Assembly (NCBI RefSeq): GCF_004342725.1
Contig: NZ_SMCP01000012.1
Coordinates: 1-64,000, forward strand
DNA length: 64,000 nucleotides
Reading direction: 5' to 3'
Source: Testudinibacter aquarius
GTDB lineage: Bacteria > Pseudomonadota > Gammaproteobacteria > Enterobacterales > Pasteurellaceae
Within the stretch, counting starts at the first letter, position 1. Each line of letters begins with the position of its first letter. The position numbers and the translations under genes are program-made. Under the pieces are notes generated by a model, which was not told the origin of the DNA, did no database searches, and worked only from the letters and a program-made list of their open reading frames with translations. This document shows, piece by piece, positions 46,326 through 55,660 of this stretch.

Positions 46326-46348
46326 AATATTATATAAATTAGGTTAAA

Positions 46349-46627
46349 ATGATTATTTATTTTAAACATAAAGGACTAAAACTATTTTTTGAAAGCGGAA
46401 ACAAATCAGGGATTCAAGCTTCTCAAGCGAAAAAAATTGCCCGGATTCTCGCTCGCTTAGATAGTGCTAAGACAATAAATGATATGAATTTACCAGACTG
46501 GGGCTTACACCCGTTACTCGGAAAAATGCCAGATTATTGGAGTGTAAAAATAAATGGAAATTGGCGTATCACATTCAAGTTAAGTAATGGTCATGCAGAA
46601 ATTGTTGACTACCAAGATTATCAGTAG
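46349..46627 (+). CDS. higB: HigB-family toxin, module 1
   Basis: A 92-residue RelE-superfamily ribosome-dependent mRNase. The HigB pattern is [34 protein letters not shown] and [20 protein letters not shown], with the catalytic arginine in NWRITF. It lies upstream of its antitoxin, the order typical for HigBA. It is about 58% identical, counted by eye, to the toxin at 50507-50785. The start is the first ATG after the palindrome. Confidence 0.92.
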   Translation: MIIYFKHKGLKLFFESGNKSGIQASQAKKIARILARLDSAKTINDMNLPDWGLHPLLGKMPDYWSVKINGNWRITFKLSNGHAEIVDYQDYQ

Positions 46628-46634
46628 GAAAACT

Positions 46635-46937
46635 ATGATGATGTACAACCCACCACACCCCGCTGAAGTTATTCGTGACGATATTCTGCCTGAGTTGGGA
46701 TTAAGCGTCACTGAAGCAGCAAAACAATTAGGCATCAATCGTGTCACTTTATCTCGCCTGCTAAATGGCAAAGCCGCAATCAGTGCAGAGATGGCACTGC
46801 GCCTACATATTTGGTTGGGGGAAGACAGCCCCAGCCCTGAAAGTTGGTTACATCAACAAGCCGAATATAATTTATGGAAAGCTAGCCAAAAAGGGCAGCT
46901 AAATGTGTTGCCTGCTAAATTGGTTACGCTTGGTTAA
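46635..46937 (+). CDS. higA: HigA-family antitoxin, module 1
   Basis: A 100-residue XRE-type antitoxin. The family start is [14 protein letters not shown]. The helix-turn-helix reads [20 protein letters not shown] and the conserved [20 protein letters not shown] follows. The ATG at 46635 follows an AGGAAAAC sequence; ATGs at 46638 and 46641 are also possible. Its stop overlaps the convergent cutC stop by four bases. The second HigBA module 3.9 kb away is a diverged relative. Confidence 0.9.
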   Translation: MMMYNPPHPAEVIRDDILPELGLSVTEAAKQLGINRVTLSRLLNGKAAISAEMALRLHIWLGEDSPSPESWLHQQAEYNLWKASQKGQLNVLPAKLVTLG

Positions 46938-47668
46938 TCCCTAATCGCCGCCAGCACTGCCTGTAATTTTTTGCCATCGGTGATGTTGATCTGTTGATCT
47001 TGTCGGCTGTCTTTGCCCATGCTTGGCGCTTCGTTGAGCAACATGGCGCTGTGGCGATAACCGCCGGCGGAAAGGTGCAGCTCTTGTGCACCGCTAATTT
47101 GCAAAATTTGCCGTGCATTGTTTGGATTCACGCCGGCGCCGGGCATAACCGAAATGCGTTGATCCGCTTGCTGTACTAAAGCTCGAATCAATTCGACACC
47201 TGCGACCGCACTTTGCTGTTGTCCGGAGGTTAACAGTCGCTCGCAGCCCAGTTCGATAATCTGTTCAAGTGCGGTTTGCGGATCACGGCAGAGATCAAAA
47301 GCACGGTGGAACGTCACGCCCAAGCCATCGGCACAGTCAATCAAGCGTTGACAAGTCGGTATGTCAATCTCGGCGTTTTCGGTTAATGCGCCAATCACCA
47401 CCCCCTGCAAACCGCACTTTCGCGCCAAACGGATATCCGCCTGCATCATTTGGACTTCGGCTTCACTGAACAGAAAATCCCCTGCGCGTGGACGGATCAT
47501 TAAATACAGTGGAATTTGCGCCGCTGCGAGCGCACGTTCGATCAAGCCATAGTTCGGCGTTATTCCGCCCAACGCCAACGCGCCACACAGCTCGATTCGA
47601 TCAGCACCGTATTTTTGTGCGATATGGATCGATTCGATATTGTCCACACACACTTCTATCGTAATCAT
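46934..47668 (-). CDS. cutC: CutC-family protein
   Basis: A 244-residue TIM-barrel protein named for a proposed copper-homeostasis role, which is not firmly proven. The family start [20 protein letters not shown] and [20 protein letters not shown] are clear. [23 protein letters not shown] and [12 protein letters not shown] follow. The ATG at 47668 has GGAG six bases upstream; the frame extended to 47746 has no support. The gene is flanked on one side by a HigBA module with a four-base overlap. Confidence 0.9.
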   Translation of the reverse strand: MITIEVCVDNIESIHIAQKYGADRIELCGALALGGITPNYGLIERALAAAQIPLYLMIRPRAGDFLFSEAEVQMMQADIRLARKCGLQGVVIGALTENAEIDIPTCQRLIDCADGLGVTFHRAFDLCRDPQTALEQIIELGCERLLTSGQQQSAVAGVELIRALVQQADQRISVMPGAGVNPNNARQILQISGAQELHLSAGGYRHSAMLLNEAPSMGKDSRQDQQINITDGKKLQAVLAAIRD

Positions 47669-47792
47669 GCCATTCTCCTTTTTCTGCTTTAGAATCAATC
47701 TTAACAAGATTACTCCAAAAAAGTAATTGCTTGTTAAACAATCCAAAAGAATTTACTATCATTAGGCTCATCAATAATAAACAGGTGAAACT

Positions 47793-50435
47793 ATGCAGAA
47801 TAAACTTCTCTTTACTGCCTCTTGGCCAACGTATTTATTGATCCTCACCACGCTCACCGCCGCCGGTTTTCTCAGTAGCGGAGTGGTCACTTGGATTGCC
47901 GCCAATTGGGATTATTTCAGCAAATTCACCAAACTGTACGCCACTCAAGGTCTATTCGCCAGCAGCATTGCCGTCGGAATATGGGTTTATTACCGGGAAT
48001 ACCGTAAACTCGGGCAAGTGCGGTTGAAATTCGTCAGCAGCACCTTTTTCTTTATTGCCGCCGTGCTGATTGGTGCCTTGCTCGCACTGATTGGGCAAAT
48101 TTACCAAACCGGCGCCGATCCTTGGCAGCTATTTGCACTATGGTCACTGCTGCAAATCCCGTTACTGCTTGCACTGCCCAATGCCGCAGCCGCATTATTA
48201 CTGCTCACAACCAGCAATTTGAGTTTAGCACTGTATCCCGACCTGCTCTGGTCGTATGAATATTTTTTATATTTCATGCTGCTGCTCAATCTGGGTTTTG
48301 TGATGCTAAGCGAAGTTTTCAGCAAATCGCTACATGATCAAAATTGGTATATCAGCTCCAAAGTCAGCAACACCGTGCTGATCGTGTGTATGACTTTGCT
48401 TTGTCTCAACAACCCAAACACCGCACCGTTAGTCTGGTTGCTCGCTGCCGCAATGCTTTATTATTACCAGCAACAGCGCCGTGATTTGTTTAACCAGAGC
48501 GGTTACTGGGCTTGCCTGTTATTCAGCGTTGATGTTTTTATTTTAAAGATCACTAATTTTGAGATTAGTGGGATTTTTGTTGCGATTCTCGTCACCCTTG
48601 GCGCCGCCATCGTGCTCGGAATTCATTTGAAAAAGCAATATGTGCAACAAGCGCAAGGTATGCCGTGGCCGCTACAAATCCTGTTTACCACGCTGGCAAT
48701 CATCATCACGCTGTTGACGATTGCCTTTCTGTTTACACTGGACATTTTTGAATCGGATAAGCTATTTCTGATCGCCTCGCTGGTGTTTGTTGCGCTTGGC
48801 GCATTCCTTTACTACTCGCGCAAAGCCAATGAATATGCTAGCGGTCTGCTGCTGATGATCGGTTTGGGGCTGTATGTTTTTCACTATTTGATAAATTATT
48901 TCTTTGACTACCCCCATGACAATCAACTTTCAGTGCTAAATGGCGATTTGCTCGGAATGATCATCATCAGTCTGCTGTGTTACCTGTTGATTACGATCAA
49001 TTGGGTTAAAACCGGCAGCCTTATCCTGCTGCTGTTTACCTTATTGTACACGTTTAGTGCGCAAAACGGTTACCTGTATGGATTCCAATCGGAGCAAGGG
49101 CTGCAAAACAATTTCTGGACTTTGGTGTTTGATTATTATGCCGGTTATTGGCTAGCGCTCGGCAGCTTAATCTTGTTCGGTTTGAGCCTGCGCCCAAACC
49201 GTTATCATACCCATATCCAAAGTGCGGCATGGGCATTTTGGCTGGTTTATATCGGTTTTATCTTCAAACCGGATATTTATCTCAGCTTAGGGACTATAGA
49301 GGCAGGCCCATTACCGACACCGAACAGTTTTAGCGAATTTGTCCAGATCATCAGCAATGGTTTGTTCACCGCACAATCTTGGCACTGGACTCACCTGATC
49401 CTGCTGCTGATTTGTCTGTCACCGGTGATTATCCAGCTCTGGATCAGCCGTCAACAACCATTGAAAACACAAAGTGCGGTCATCGTTGCCCTTGTGTTGG
49501 CGATTTTCGGTTTGGCTTTTGTCGCCTCGCCAAGTATTTTAGTCGGCTTCAGTTTGCTGCTACTGGCTTATCTCAACCACAATCGGTTGCTGTTTGGTTG
49601 CGTTCTGCTGGCGATAATCGGGTTTTTAGCGAAATATTATTACTGGCTGGATTTGCCGCTGCTGTATAAATCTTTCTTATTGCTAGGCAATGCGATTCTG
49701 TTTCTTTTAGCCGCACTGTATTTGCAACGTCAACACCGTCGTGCAACTGCGGTTGCAACGGCTGCACCAAGTTATCAAGGAAAAATCGGTTGGTTGACGC
49801 CGTCACTTGCGCTGCTCACCCTGCTGCTGACACTGGCTATCGGCAATTACAGCATTCAAAAATATGAAAATGTACTGACTCACGGCAAGTCGGTGATACT
49901 CGCCTTGGCACCTGTTGATCCGCGCTCAATTATGCAGGGCGATTATATGGAACTCAACTACGACTTGATAAACCAAGTGCGGTCTGAAATTGATAAACAG
50001 CAACAAGAAAAAAAAGCCGAATTTAATATCGACAACCCCTACCCGATTTATGATCAAGAGAATAGCGAGAGTGATGCGATCAAGGCTGGCCAAGAGGATG
50101 AGCAAGCAGCTTATGCACAATTCGCACAATGGCAGGATCAACGCCCGACACAGCTATACGCACTGTTAAAACAAAACGCTGACGGCAGTGCCGCACTTTG
50201 CCGCTTGGAAGAAGCCTTGCCGGAAAATTATCATGACTGCATTGCCGATGTTGCCATCAAGCTGCGTATTGATGACTACAATATGCTATGGCGCCTAAAA
50301 ATGCCCGGACAACAATTCTTCTTTGCCGAAGGACAAGCCGCCCACTTTCAACAAGCACAATATGGAGAATTTCGGGTGCTAAACGGCATAGCGTTGTTAT
50401 CACGTTTGTTGGATAGTGAAATGAAAGGGTTGTAG
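47793..50435 (+). CDS. Large membrane protein: DUF2157, DUF4401 and GDYXXLXY regions in one chain
   Basis: An 880-residue protein with an estimated 18-20 hydrophobic segments. The first part (to about residue 160) resembles DUF2157, with ISSGVVTWIAANWDYF-like sequence and FFFIAAVLIGALLALIGQIY. The middle resembles DUF4401, with repeated transmembrane helices. The last 190 residues contain VDPRSIMQGDYMELNYDL (about residue 720), the GDYXXLXY signature, and are otherwise periplasmic-like. In many bacteria the DUF4401 and GDYXXLXY parts are separate neighbouring genes. No function is known. The domain limits are from memory and approximate. Several uptake signals lie in it. Confidence 0.75.
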   Translation: MQNKLLFTASWPTYLLILTTLTAAGFLSSGVVTWIAANWDYFSKFTKLYATQGLFASSIAVGIWVYYREYRKLGQVRLKFVSSTFFFIAAVLIGALLALIGQIYQTGADPWQLFALWSLLQIPLLLALPNAAAALLLLTTSNLSLALYPDLLWSYEYFLYFMLLLNLGFVMLSEVFSKSLHDQNWYISSKVSNTVLIVCMTLLCLNNPNTAPLVWLLAAAMLYYYQQQRRDLFNQSGYWACLLFSVDVFILKITNFEISGIFVAILVTLGAAIVLGIHLKKQYVQQAQGMPWPLQILFTTLAIIITLLTIAFLFTLDIFESDKLFLIASLVFVALGAFLYYSRKANEYASGLLLMIGLGLYVFHYLINYFFDYPHDNQLSVLNGDLLGMIIISLLCYLLITINWVKTGSLILLLFTLLYTFSAQNGYLYGFQSEQGLQNNFWTLVFDYYAGYWLALGSLILFGLSLRPNRYHTHIQSAAWAFWLVYIGFIFKPDIYLSLGTIEAGPLPTPNSFSEFVQIISNGLFTAQSWHWTHLILLLICLSPVIIQLWISRQQPLKTQSAVIVALVLAIFGLAFVASPSILVGFSLLLLAYLNHNRLLFGCVLLAIIGFLAKYYYWLDLPLLYKSFLLLGNAILFLLAALYLQRQHRRATAVATAAPSYQGKIGWLTPSLALLTLLLTLAIGNYSIQKYENVLTHGKSVILALAPVDPRSIMQGDYMELNYDLINQVRSEIDKQQQEKKAEFNIDNPYPIYDQENSESDAIKAGQEDEQAAYAQFAQWQDQRPTQLYALLKQNADGSAALCRLEEALPENYHDCIADVAIKLRIDDYNMLWRLKMPGQQFFFAEGQAAHFQQAQYGEFRVLNGIALLSRLLDSEMKGL

Positions 50436-50450
50436 AGCAATAAATTCAGC

Positions 50451-50479
50451 TTGACAAAATCGACTGTATAGTAGATATT
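50451..50479 (+). promoter_or_regulatory. Candidate higBA-2 promoter
   Basis: TTGACA at 50451-50456 and a -10 candidate (TAGATA at 15 bases or GATATT at 17) lie about 30 bases before the higB-2 ATG, after the end of the large membrane protein gene. Confidence 0.5.
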
Positions 50480-50506
50480 TACATCTGAAAAAAGTAAGGT
50501 TTATTG

Positions 50507-50785
50507 ATGATTAAATCCTTTAAGCACAAGGGGCTTGAAAAATTTTTCACTACCGGCTCAACTGCTGGTATTCAGGCAAAACACGCCAACAAGCTCCGAA
50601 TTCAACTAACTGCATTAAATAATGCTAAACAAGCAGAAGATATGAATGCTCCGCCTTGGAAATTACATTCACTAAAAGGCAATTTGAAAGGGCATTGGTC
50701 AATTACGGTTAATGGTAATTGGCGCATCACCTTTAAATTTGAAAATGGTCATGCAGAAATTGTCGATTACCAAGATTATCACTAG
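50507..50785 (+). CDS. HigB-family toxin, module 2
   Basis: A 92-residue HigB toxin starting MIKSFKHKGLEKFFTTGS and ending [20 protein letters not shown] plus His. The ATG at 50507 is preferred over the in-frame TTG at 50504 because AAGG lies seven bases upstream. It is a paralogue of the 46349-46627 toxin; the last 24 residues are almost identical, while the N-terminal half differs. Key catalytic positions (NWRITF) are kept. It precedes its antitoxin by nine bases. Confidence 0.92.
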   Translation: MIKSFKHKGLEKFFTTGSTAGIQAKHANKLRIQLTALNNAKQAEDMNAPPWKLHSLKGNLKGHWSITVNGNWRITFKFENGHAEIVDYQDYH

Positions 50786-50794
50786 GAAAACACA

Positions 50795-51067
50795 ATGAAT
50801 ATGTACAATCCAGCCCATCCGGGTGAAGTATTAAAAGCGTATTTAGAGGGCGTTACCGTTACCACTGCTGCTAAAAAATTAGGTGTGACACGGGTTACTC
50901 TCTCTAGAATTTTGAATGGTAAAGCAGGTATTTCGGCTGAAATGGCACTACGTTTAAGCCAAGCATTAAACACCTCAGCCGATATGTGGCTCGCTATACA
51001 GCTGGATTATGATTTATGGCAAGCTCGTCAGCATCAGCCAACTAACGTACAGTTAATGTTTACTTGA
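50795..51067 (+). CDS. HigA-family antitoxin, module 2
   Basis: A 90-residue XRE antitoxin starting [19 protein letters not shown]. The helix-turn-helix is [19 protein letters not shown] and [18 protein letters not shown] follows. It ends with the C-terminal region typical of HigA ([17 protein letters not shown]). The four-residue shorter N-terminal region compared with module 1 and differing helix residues suggest distinct DNA recognition. Confidence 0.9.
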   Translation: MNMYNPAHPGEVLKAYLEGVTVTTAAKKLGVTRVTLSRILNGKAGISAEMALRLSQALNTSADMWLAIQLDYDLWQARQHQPTNVQLMFT

Positions 51068-51183
51068 AGCAACTTATTGTTTTTAAAGTCTAAATTTCAC
51101 TCTGTATTAAATCGTGAGAATAGCGTAAAATATGCGCCTATTTTTTAGCTCAATCCGTTATTAACGCAAACAGTGAAACTACC

Positions 51184-51768
51184 GTGTCCGAAATAAAACT
51201 TATCGTTGGTTTAGGCAATCCCGGCAGCCAATATGCACAAACTCGGCATAACGCCGGGGAATGGCTGTTGGAGCAACTCTGCCGCCAATATAACCTCTCG
51301 CTCACGCCGGAAAGCAAATTTTCCGGCAAAACCGCACGTACGCTAATATCAGGCAACGAAGTGCGGTTTTTACTGCCGACCACCTTTATGAACCTGAGCG
51401 GCAAAGCCGTTGGGGCATTGGCGAATTTCTATCGTATTCAACCTGAACAAATCTTGGTGCTTCACGATGAATTGGATCTGCCGCCCGGCACCGCCAAAAT
51501 CAAACAGGGCGGCGGACACGGCGGTCACAACGGGCTAAAAGACATTATCGCCAACCTGGGTAATAACAAAAATTTCTACCGTCTGCGAATCGGCATCGGA
51601 CACCCCGGCGATAAAAATCTGGTCAGCGGTTATGTCTTAAACAAACCGCCGAAAACTGAATTAAACTTGATCGAACAAACGATTGAAGAAGCCGCTATCA
51701 GTGTGGATATTCTGCTGACCGATGGAATCAGCAAGGCGATGAATCGTTTGAATGGATTTAAAATTTAA
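51184..51768 (+). CDS. pth: Peptidyl-tRNA hydrolase
   Basis: Pth frees tRNA from dropped-off peptidyl-tRNA and is essential. The active-site motifs are [19 protein letters not shown] (Asn and catalytic His, about residues 10-28), [13 protein letters not shown] and [22 protein letters not shown] is also typical. The 194-residue length is normal. The start is a GTG (51184) with only a weak Shine-Dalgarno sequence. It is followed after 43 bases by ychF, the conserved pair. Confidence 0.95.
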   Translation: MSEIKLIVGLGNPGSQYAQTRHNAGEWLLEQLCRQYNLSLTPESKFSGKTARTLISGNEVRFLLPTTFMNLSGKAVGALANFYRIQPEQILVLHDELDLPPGTAKIKQGGGHGGHNGLKDIIANLGNNKNFYRLRIGIGHPGDKNLVSGYVLNKPPKTELNLIEQTIEEAAISVDILLTDGISKAMNRLNGFKI

Positions 51769-51811
51769 CCCTAACCGTTGCCACTAACGGTTTTACCAAA
51801 AGGAAAATAGT

Positions 51812-52903
51812 ATGGGATTTAAGTGCGGTATCGTTGGTTTACCGAATGTGGGCAAATCGACCCTGTTTAACGCTTTGACAAAAGCCGGCATCGAAGCGGC
51901 AAACTATCCGTTTTGCACCATCGAGCCAAATACCGGTGTTGTACCAATGCCGGATCCACGTTTAGATGCGCTAGCGGAAATCGTCAATCCACAACGGGTG
52001 CTGCCGACGACCATGGAGTTCGTCGATATCGCCGGTCTGGTTGCCGGTGCAAGCAAAGGCGAAGGCTTAGGCAACAAATTCTTAGCTAATATCCGCGAAA
52101 CCGACGCGATCGGTCATGTGGTACGTTGTTTTGAGAACGACGATATTGTGCACGTTGCCGGTCAGATCAATCCGGCGGAAGACATCGACACCATCAATAC
52201 CGAACTGGCGTTAGCCGATTTGGACAGCTGCGAAAAAGCCATTCAGCGTTTAACCAAGCGTGCTAAAGGCGGCGACAAAGAGGCGAAATTCGAACTGTCG
52301 ATTATGGAAAAAATTCTGCCGGTACTGGAAAATGCCGGCATGATCCGCTCGGTGGATTTAGATAAAGACGAGTTGCATGCGATTAAAGGCTACAACTTCT
52401 TAACCCTGAAACCGACAATGTACATCGCCAACGTCAATGAAGACGGCTTTGAAAACAACCCGTATCTGGATCGCGTGCGTGAAATTGCCGCCAGCGAAGG
52501 CGCTGTGGTTGTGCCGGTTTGTGCGGCAATCGAATCAGAAATCGCCGAGTTAGACGACGAAGAAAAAAATGAGTTTTTACAAGAGCTGGGATTGGAAGAA
52601 CCGGGCTTAAACCGCGTGATCCGTGCCGGTTATCAATTGTTAAACCTGCAAACTTACTTCACTGCCGGGGTGAAAGAAGTGCGTGCTTGGACCGTTGCCG
52701 TCGGCGCCACCGCCCCGAAAGCCGCCGCCGTGATCCACACCGATTTTGAAAAAGGCTTTATCCGCGCCGAAGTGATCGCCTACGACGATTTCATTCAATT
52801 CAAAGGTGAAAACGGCGCCAAAGAAGCCGGCAAATGGCGCTTGGAAGGCAAAGACTATATCGTTAAAGACGGCGATGTGATGCACTTTCGTTTTAACGTG
52901 TAA
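51812..52903 (+). CDS. ychF: Redox-regulated ATPase/GTPase YchF
   Basis: A 363-residue Obg-family P-loop protein that prefers ATP in many species. G1 is [17 protein letters not shown] (residues 6-22), G3 is [16 protein letters not shown], and the altered G4 is IANVNEDG instead of NKxD, which explains ATP preference. The C-terminal TGS domain is seen in [20 protein letters not shown]. An uptake signal overlaps the first codons (AAGTGCGGTATC). It is linked to pth as in other gammaproteobacteria. Confidence 0.96.
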   Translation: MGFKCGIVGLPNVGKSTLFNALTKAGIEAANYPFCTIEPNTGVVPMPDPRLDALAEIVNPQRVLPTTMEFVDIAGLVAGASKGEGLGNKFLANIRETDAIGHVVRCFENDDIVHVAGQINPAEDIDTINTELALADLDSCEKAIQRLTKRAKGGDKEAKFELSIMEKILPVLENAGMIRSVDLDKDELHAIKGYNFLTLKPTMYIANVNEDGFENNPYLDRVREIAASEGAVVVPVCAAIESEIAELDDEEKNEFLQELGLEEPGLNRVIRAGYQLLNLQTYFTAGVKEVRAWTVAVGATAPKAAAVIHTDFEKGFIRAEVIAYDDFIQFKGENGAKEAGKWRLEGKDYIVKDGDVMHFRFNV

Positions 52904-52937
52904 TCCATTTCTCACCAAGAGAATTGATCAAGCAAAA

Positions 52938-52963
52938 GTAGGGGGCGAATTAACTATCCGCCC
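52938..52963. repeat. GTAGGGG-type imperfect palindrome after ychF
   Basis: AGTAGGGGGCGAATTAACTA followed by TCCGCCC is an imperfect stem close in wording to 9752-9779. It is directly next to the USS-bearing element below. Confidence 0.5.
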
Positions 52964-53045
52964 GTTTGCGAAGTGCGGTATAAGCACTTAATCAATAAAG
53001 GAAAAATGCAAAGTGCAGTTCGGGGCGATATATAATCGCCCCCTA
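52963..53045. repeat. USS-bearing dispersed element, copy 3
   Basis: It reads CGTTTGCGAAGTGCGGTATA, then AGCACTTAATCAATAAAGG, AAAAATGCAAAGTGCAGTTC and GGGGCGATATATAATCGCCC. The match to the minus strand of 18600-18522 is near complete over about 80 bases. The first uptake signal is intact and the second is degraded (AAGTGCAGT). The further right-hand part seen in the porin copies is missing here. Confidence 0.75.
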
Positions 53046-53136
53046 CTTTTGCAATATAAATTGTGCATTTTAATCTTTTCCAACCGCTTAAATATTATTG
53101 ATAACCAGCTTTTTACCACTATAAATAGAGGAAAAA

Positions 53137-53409
53137 ATGAACAACTCAGTATTAACCGTAATCGGTAAAGATCGGATCGGGATTGTATATGATGTGGCGA
53201 AATTATTAGCTGAACAGCAGATTAATATCGTCAATATTAGCCAACAATTAATGAATGAATTTTTTACCATGATTGTGTTGGTCGATACCAGCGCGTGCGC
53301 CAAAGATTACCAAACGTTAGCGGCATTTTTTATTGAAGAAGGTAAAAAATTGGGCTTGGAATTGCGCTTGCAAAATACCGATATTTTCAATGCCATGCAC
53401 CGGATTTAA
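53137..53409 (+). CDS. ACT-domain protein (UPF0237 family)
   Basis: A 90-residue single ACT domain (VLTVIGKDRIGIVYDVAKLL, AEQQINIVNISQQLMNEFFT). ACT domains sense small molecules, usually amino acids. It is nine bases before the UPF0210 gene and the two are found together in many bacteria, so the product probably regulates or partners it. The ligand is unknown. Promoter not identified; the upstream 200 bases are mainly repeats. Confidence 0.88.
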   Translation: MNNSVLTVIGKDRIGIVYDVAKLLAEQQINIVNISQQLMNEFFTMIVLVDTSACAKDYQTLAAFFIEEGKKLGLELRLQNTDIFNAMHRI

Positions 53410-53418
53410 GGATTGAAC

Positions 53419-54780
53419 ATGAGCAACAGTATTCAGTCTTATGAAATTTTAGAAACGCTGAAAATGGTGTCGGATCAGCATTTTGATGTGCGCACCATCA
53501 CCATCGGCATTGATCTACACGACTGTATCAGCCCCGATTTGGCGACCTTAAACCAAAATATTTTCAACAAAATTACCCATGTCGGCAAAGACTTGGTACA
53601 AACCGCTAAAGAGTTGTCGGCAAAATATGGTGTGCCGATTGTCAATCAGCGCATTTCAGTGACGCCGATTGCGCAAATCGCTGCCGCCACTAAAGCAGAC
53701 AGTTATGTCTCGATTGCCCAAACCTTGGATCGCGCCGCCAAAGCCATTGGCGTGTCGTTTATCGGTGGCTTTTCGGCGTTGGTACAAAAAGGCATGAGCC
53801 CGTCGGATGAAGTGTTGATTCGTTCGATTCCAGAAGCAATGAAAGTGACCGACATTGTCTGTAGTTCGGTCAATATCGGCTCGACCAAAGCCGGAATCAA
53901 TATGGATGCGGTGAAACTGGTGGGCGAAATCGTAAAACAAACCGCCGAAACCACACCGGAAGGCTTCGGTTGCGCCAAATTGGTGATTTTCTGCAATGCG
54001 GTTGAAGATAACCCATTTATGGCGGGCGCCTTTCACGGTTCCGGCGAAGGCGATGCGATCATCAATGTCGGTGTTTCCGGCCCGGGCGTGGTCAAAGCTG
54101 CGTTGGAAAGCTCGGATGCAAAAACCTTGACTGAAGTTGCCGAAGTGGTGAAAAAAACCGCATTTAAAATTACCCGTGTTGGTGAACTGATCGGGCAAGA
54201 AGCCAGCAAACGCTTAGGTATTCCGTTTGGCATTTTAGATCTCTCGCTGGCGCCAACCCCTGCCGTCGGCGACAGCGTGGCACGGATTTTGGAGCAAATG
54301 GGCTTGAGCGTGTGCGGCACACACGGCACCACCGCGGCTTTAGCGCTATTAAATGACGCTGTCAAAAAAGGCGGCATGATGGCATCAAGTGCGGTCGGCG
54401 GTTTGAGCGGTGCCTTTATTCCGGTCTCTGAAGATGAAGGCATGATCAAAGCGGCGGAACAAGGGGTGCTGACACTGGATAAACTGGAAGCGATGACTGC
54501 CGTTTGTTCGGTTGGGTTGGATATGATCGCCGTGCCGGGCTACACCACTGCCGCCACCATTTCCGGCATTATCGCCGACGAAGCGGCAATCGGCATGATC
54601 AACAGCAAAACCACAGCGGTGCGGATTATTCCGGTGCCAGATAAAGATGTTGGCGACAGTGTGGAATTCGGCGGTCTGCTTGGCTATGCGCCAATTATGC
54701 CAATCAAACAAGGCAATTGCGAAATCTTCATCAACCGCGGCGGACGCATTCCAGCGCCGGTACAAGCGTTGAAAAATTAA
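53419..54780 (+). CDS. UPF0210/DUF711-family protein
   Basis: A 453-residue member of the UPF0210 (PFL-like DUF711) family. Characteristic segments are [53 protein letters not shown], then [20 protein letters not shown] and [17 protein letters not shown]. No enzyme activity is established. The start used is the ATG at 53419, with AAGG about seven bases upstream; a TTG start at 53413 would add two residues. It follows the ACT-domain gene closely. Confidence 0.88.
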   Translation: MSNSIQSYEILETLKMVSDQHFDVRTITIGIDLHDCISPDLATLNQNIFNKITHVGKDLVQTAKELSAKYGVPIVNQRISVTPIAQIAAATKADSYVSIAQTLDRAAKAIGVSFIGGFSALVQKGMSPSDEVLIRSIPEAMKVTDIVCSSVNIGSTKAGINMDAVKLVGEIVKQTAETTPEGFGCAKLVIFCNAVEDNPFMAGAFHGSGEGDAIINVGVSGPGVVKAALESSDAKTLTEVAEVVKKTAFKITRVGELIGQEASKRLGIPFGILDLSLAPTPAVGDSVARILEQMGLSVCGTHGTTAALALLNDAVKKGGMMASSAVGGLSGAFIPVSEDEGMIKAAEQGVLTLDKLEAMTAVCSVGLDMIAVPGYTTAATISGIIADEAAIGMINSKTTAVRIIPVPDKDVGDSVEFGGLLGYAPIMPIKQGNCEIFINRGGRIPAPVQALKN

Positions 54781-54790
54781 TTGAGCAACC

Positions 54791-54826
54791 AAAGTGCGGC
54801 CAGAATCTAATCTGAACCGCACTTAG
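54791..54826. terminator. USS-pair terminator after the UPF0210 gene
   Basis: AAGTGCGGCCAG and, after about 13 bases, GAACCGCACTT form an inverted pair of uptake signals (one with a last-base change). Such pairs serve as terminators in Haemophilus. It lies between the two convergent genes. Confidence 0.65.
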
Positions 54827-54828
54827 TA

Positions 54829-55128
54829 TTACAAATCAAAGCCAACCCGTGTTCCATCAGGCAAGGTCACATCTAAGCTGAGTTTCCCACCCAAACCATT
54901 AATATACCGTTTTAAAGTAGATAAACGTGGATCATTATCCGGCTGCTCCATTCTGACAATTGCCGGTTGCGATACCCCCATTATTTCTGCCAATTCTTTT
55001 TGTGACATATTCAGTTTATCACGTAACATATTCAGTGTGATTTTACGGCTTTCTTCTTCGACTTTAGCTTTAACCCATGCTTGTACTTCCGGACTTTCTT
55101 TTGCCAATAACTCTTGAAATGTTGCCAT
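54829..55128 (-). CDS. XRE-family antitoxin of a RelE-type pair
   Basis: A 99-residue helix-turn-helix protein. The N-terminal part (FQELLAKESPEVQAWVKAKV) has the repeat typical of HigA2-like antitoxins. The helix-turn-helix reads MSQKELAEIMGVSQPAIVRM (about residues 42-61). The tail has LSTLKRYINGLGGKLSLDVT. It begins one base after the toxin stop. It is intact, while its toxin carries a premature stop. A protein like this can still bind DNA and repress the remnant operon. Confidence 0.88.
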   Translation of the reverse strand: MATFQELLAKESPEVQAWVKAKVEEESRKITLNMLRDKLNMSQKELAEIMGVSQPAIVRMEQPDNDPRLSTLKRYINGLGGKLSLDVTLPDGTRVGFDL

Positions 55129-55129
55129 A

Positions 55130-55483
55130 CTATTTCCTTTTTAAATTATCTAAATGCCTTTGAAATTCCATATCCGCAATTTTAAGCATTTTTTTATAAA
55201 ATTTCTGTTCATTTAACCCTGTTTTATCCCCTGCACAAAAGACAATTGCCTGTTGAATAGGGTCAAATGCAAAAAACGCTCTTACCGGATTTCCCTTGTG
55301 CTGTATCCTCAACTCTTTCATATTATTAAAAACCGAAGCTTTAACGGTATCTGCATAAGGACGACCTAGTTGTGGTCCATACATTTCCAATAATGCCATT
55401 GAAGCCAAAACCGCTCTTCTAAGCTCCTCTTCTTGTGCGAGATACCATTCATCAAAAATCTACGTCGTAATAACTTGCCACAT
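55130..55483 (-). pseudogene. RelE/Gp49-family toxin with a premature amber stop
   Basis: The full toxin frame runs from an ATG at 55483, which has a strong GGAGG four bases upstream. It begins MWQVITT and then meets TAG at 55462-55460, eight codons in. The frame continues IFDEWYLAQEEELRRAVLAS and MALLEMYGPQLGRPYADTVK through NNMKELRIQHKGNPVRAFFA to RHLDNLKRK. The continuing part is the standard Gp49/RelE toxin. It could be translated only from a TTG at 55408 or ATG at 55399, losing about 25 residues. A sequencing error cannot be excluded. The antitoxin follows one base later. Confidence 0.8.
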
Positions 55484-55660
55484 TCTTCCTCCAGGCTATT
55501 CTTGTAGTCATAATATAATCTATTCATTATATTTTCAATAACACTTCATATAATCCTTTTCGTTCTAAGATAAGCCAATTGGTTATTTCTACTTTTAATT
55601 TTTTGCTGTATGTTAGGGTGGTTTGATATTTGTTTATCGACTATTTAACAAGGAATCCCA

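Noticed and set aside
45400-51067. A genomic island or prophage remnant around the TA modules
   Set aside because: No integrase, phage structural gene, tRNA-derived attachment site or flanking direct repeats were found; the genes between are ordinary chromosomal ones.
53656-54198. 180-codon minus-strand frame within the UPF0210 gene
   Set aside because: Entirely antisense to a well-supported gene; typical shadow of GC-rich codon positions.
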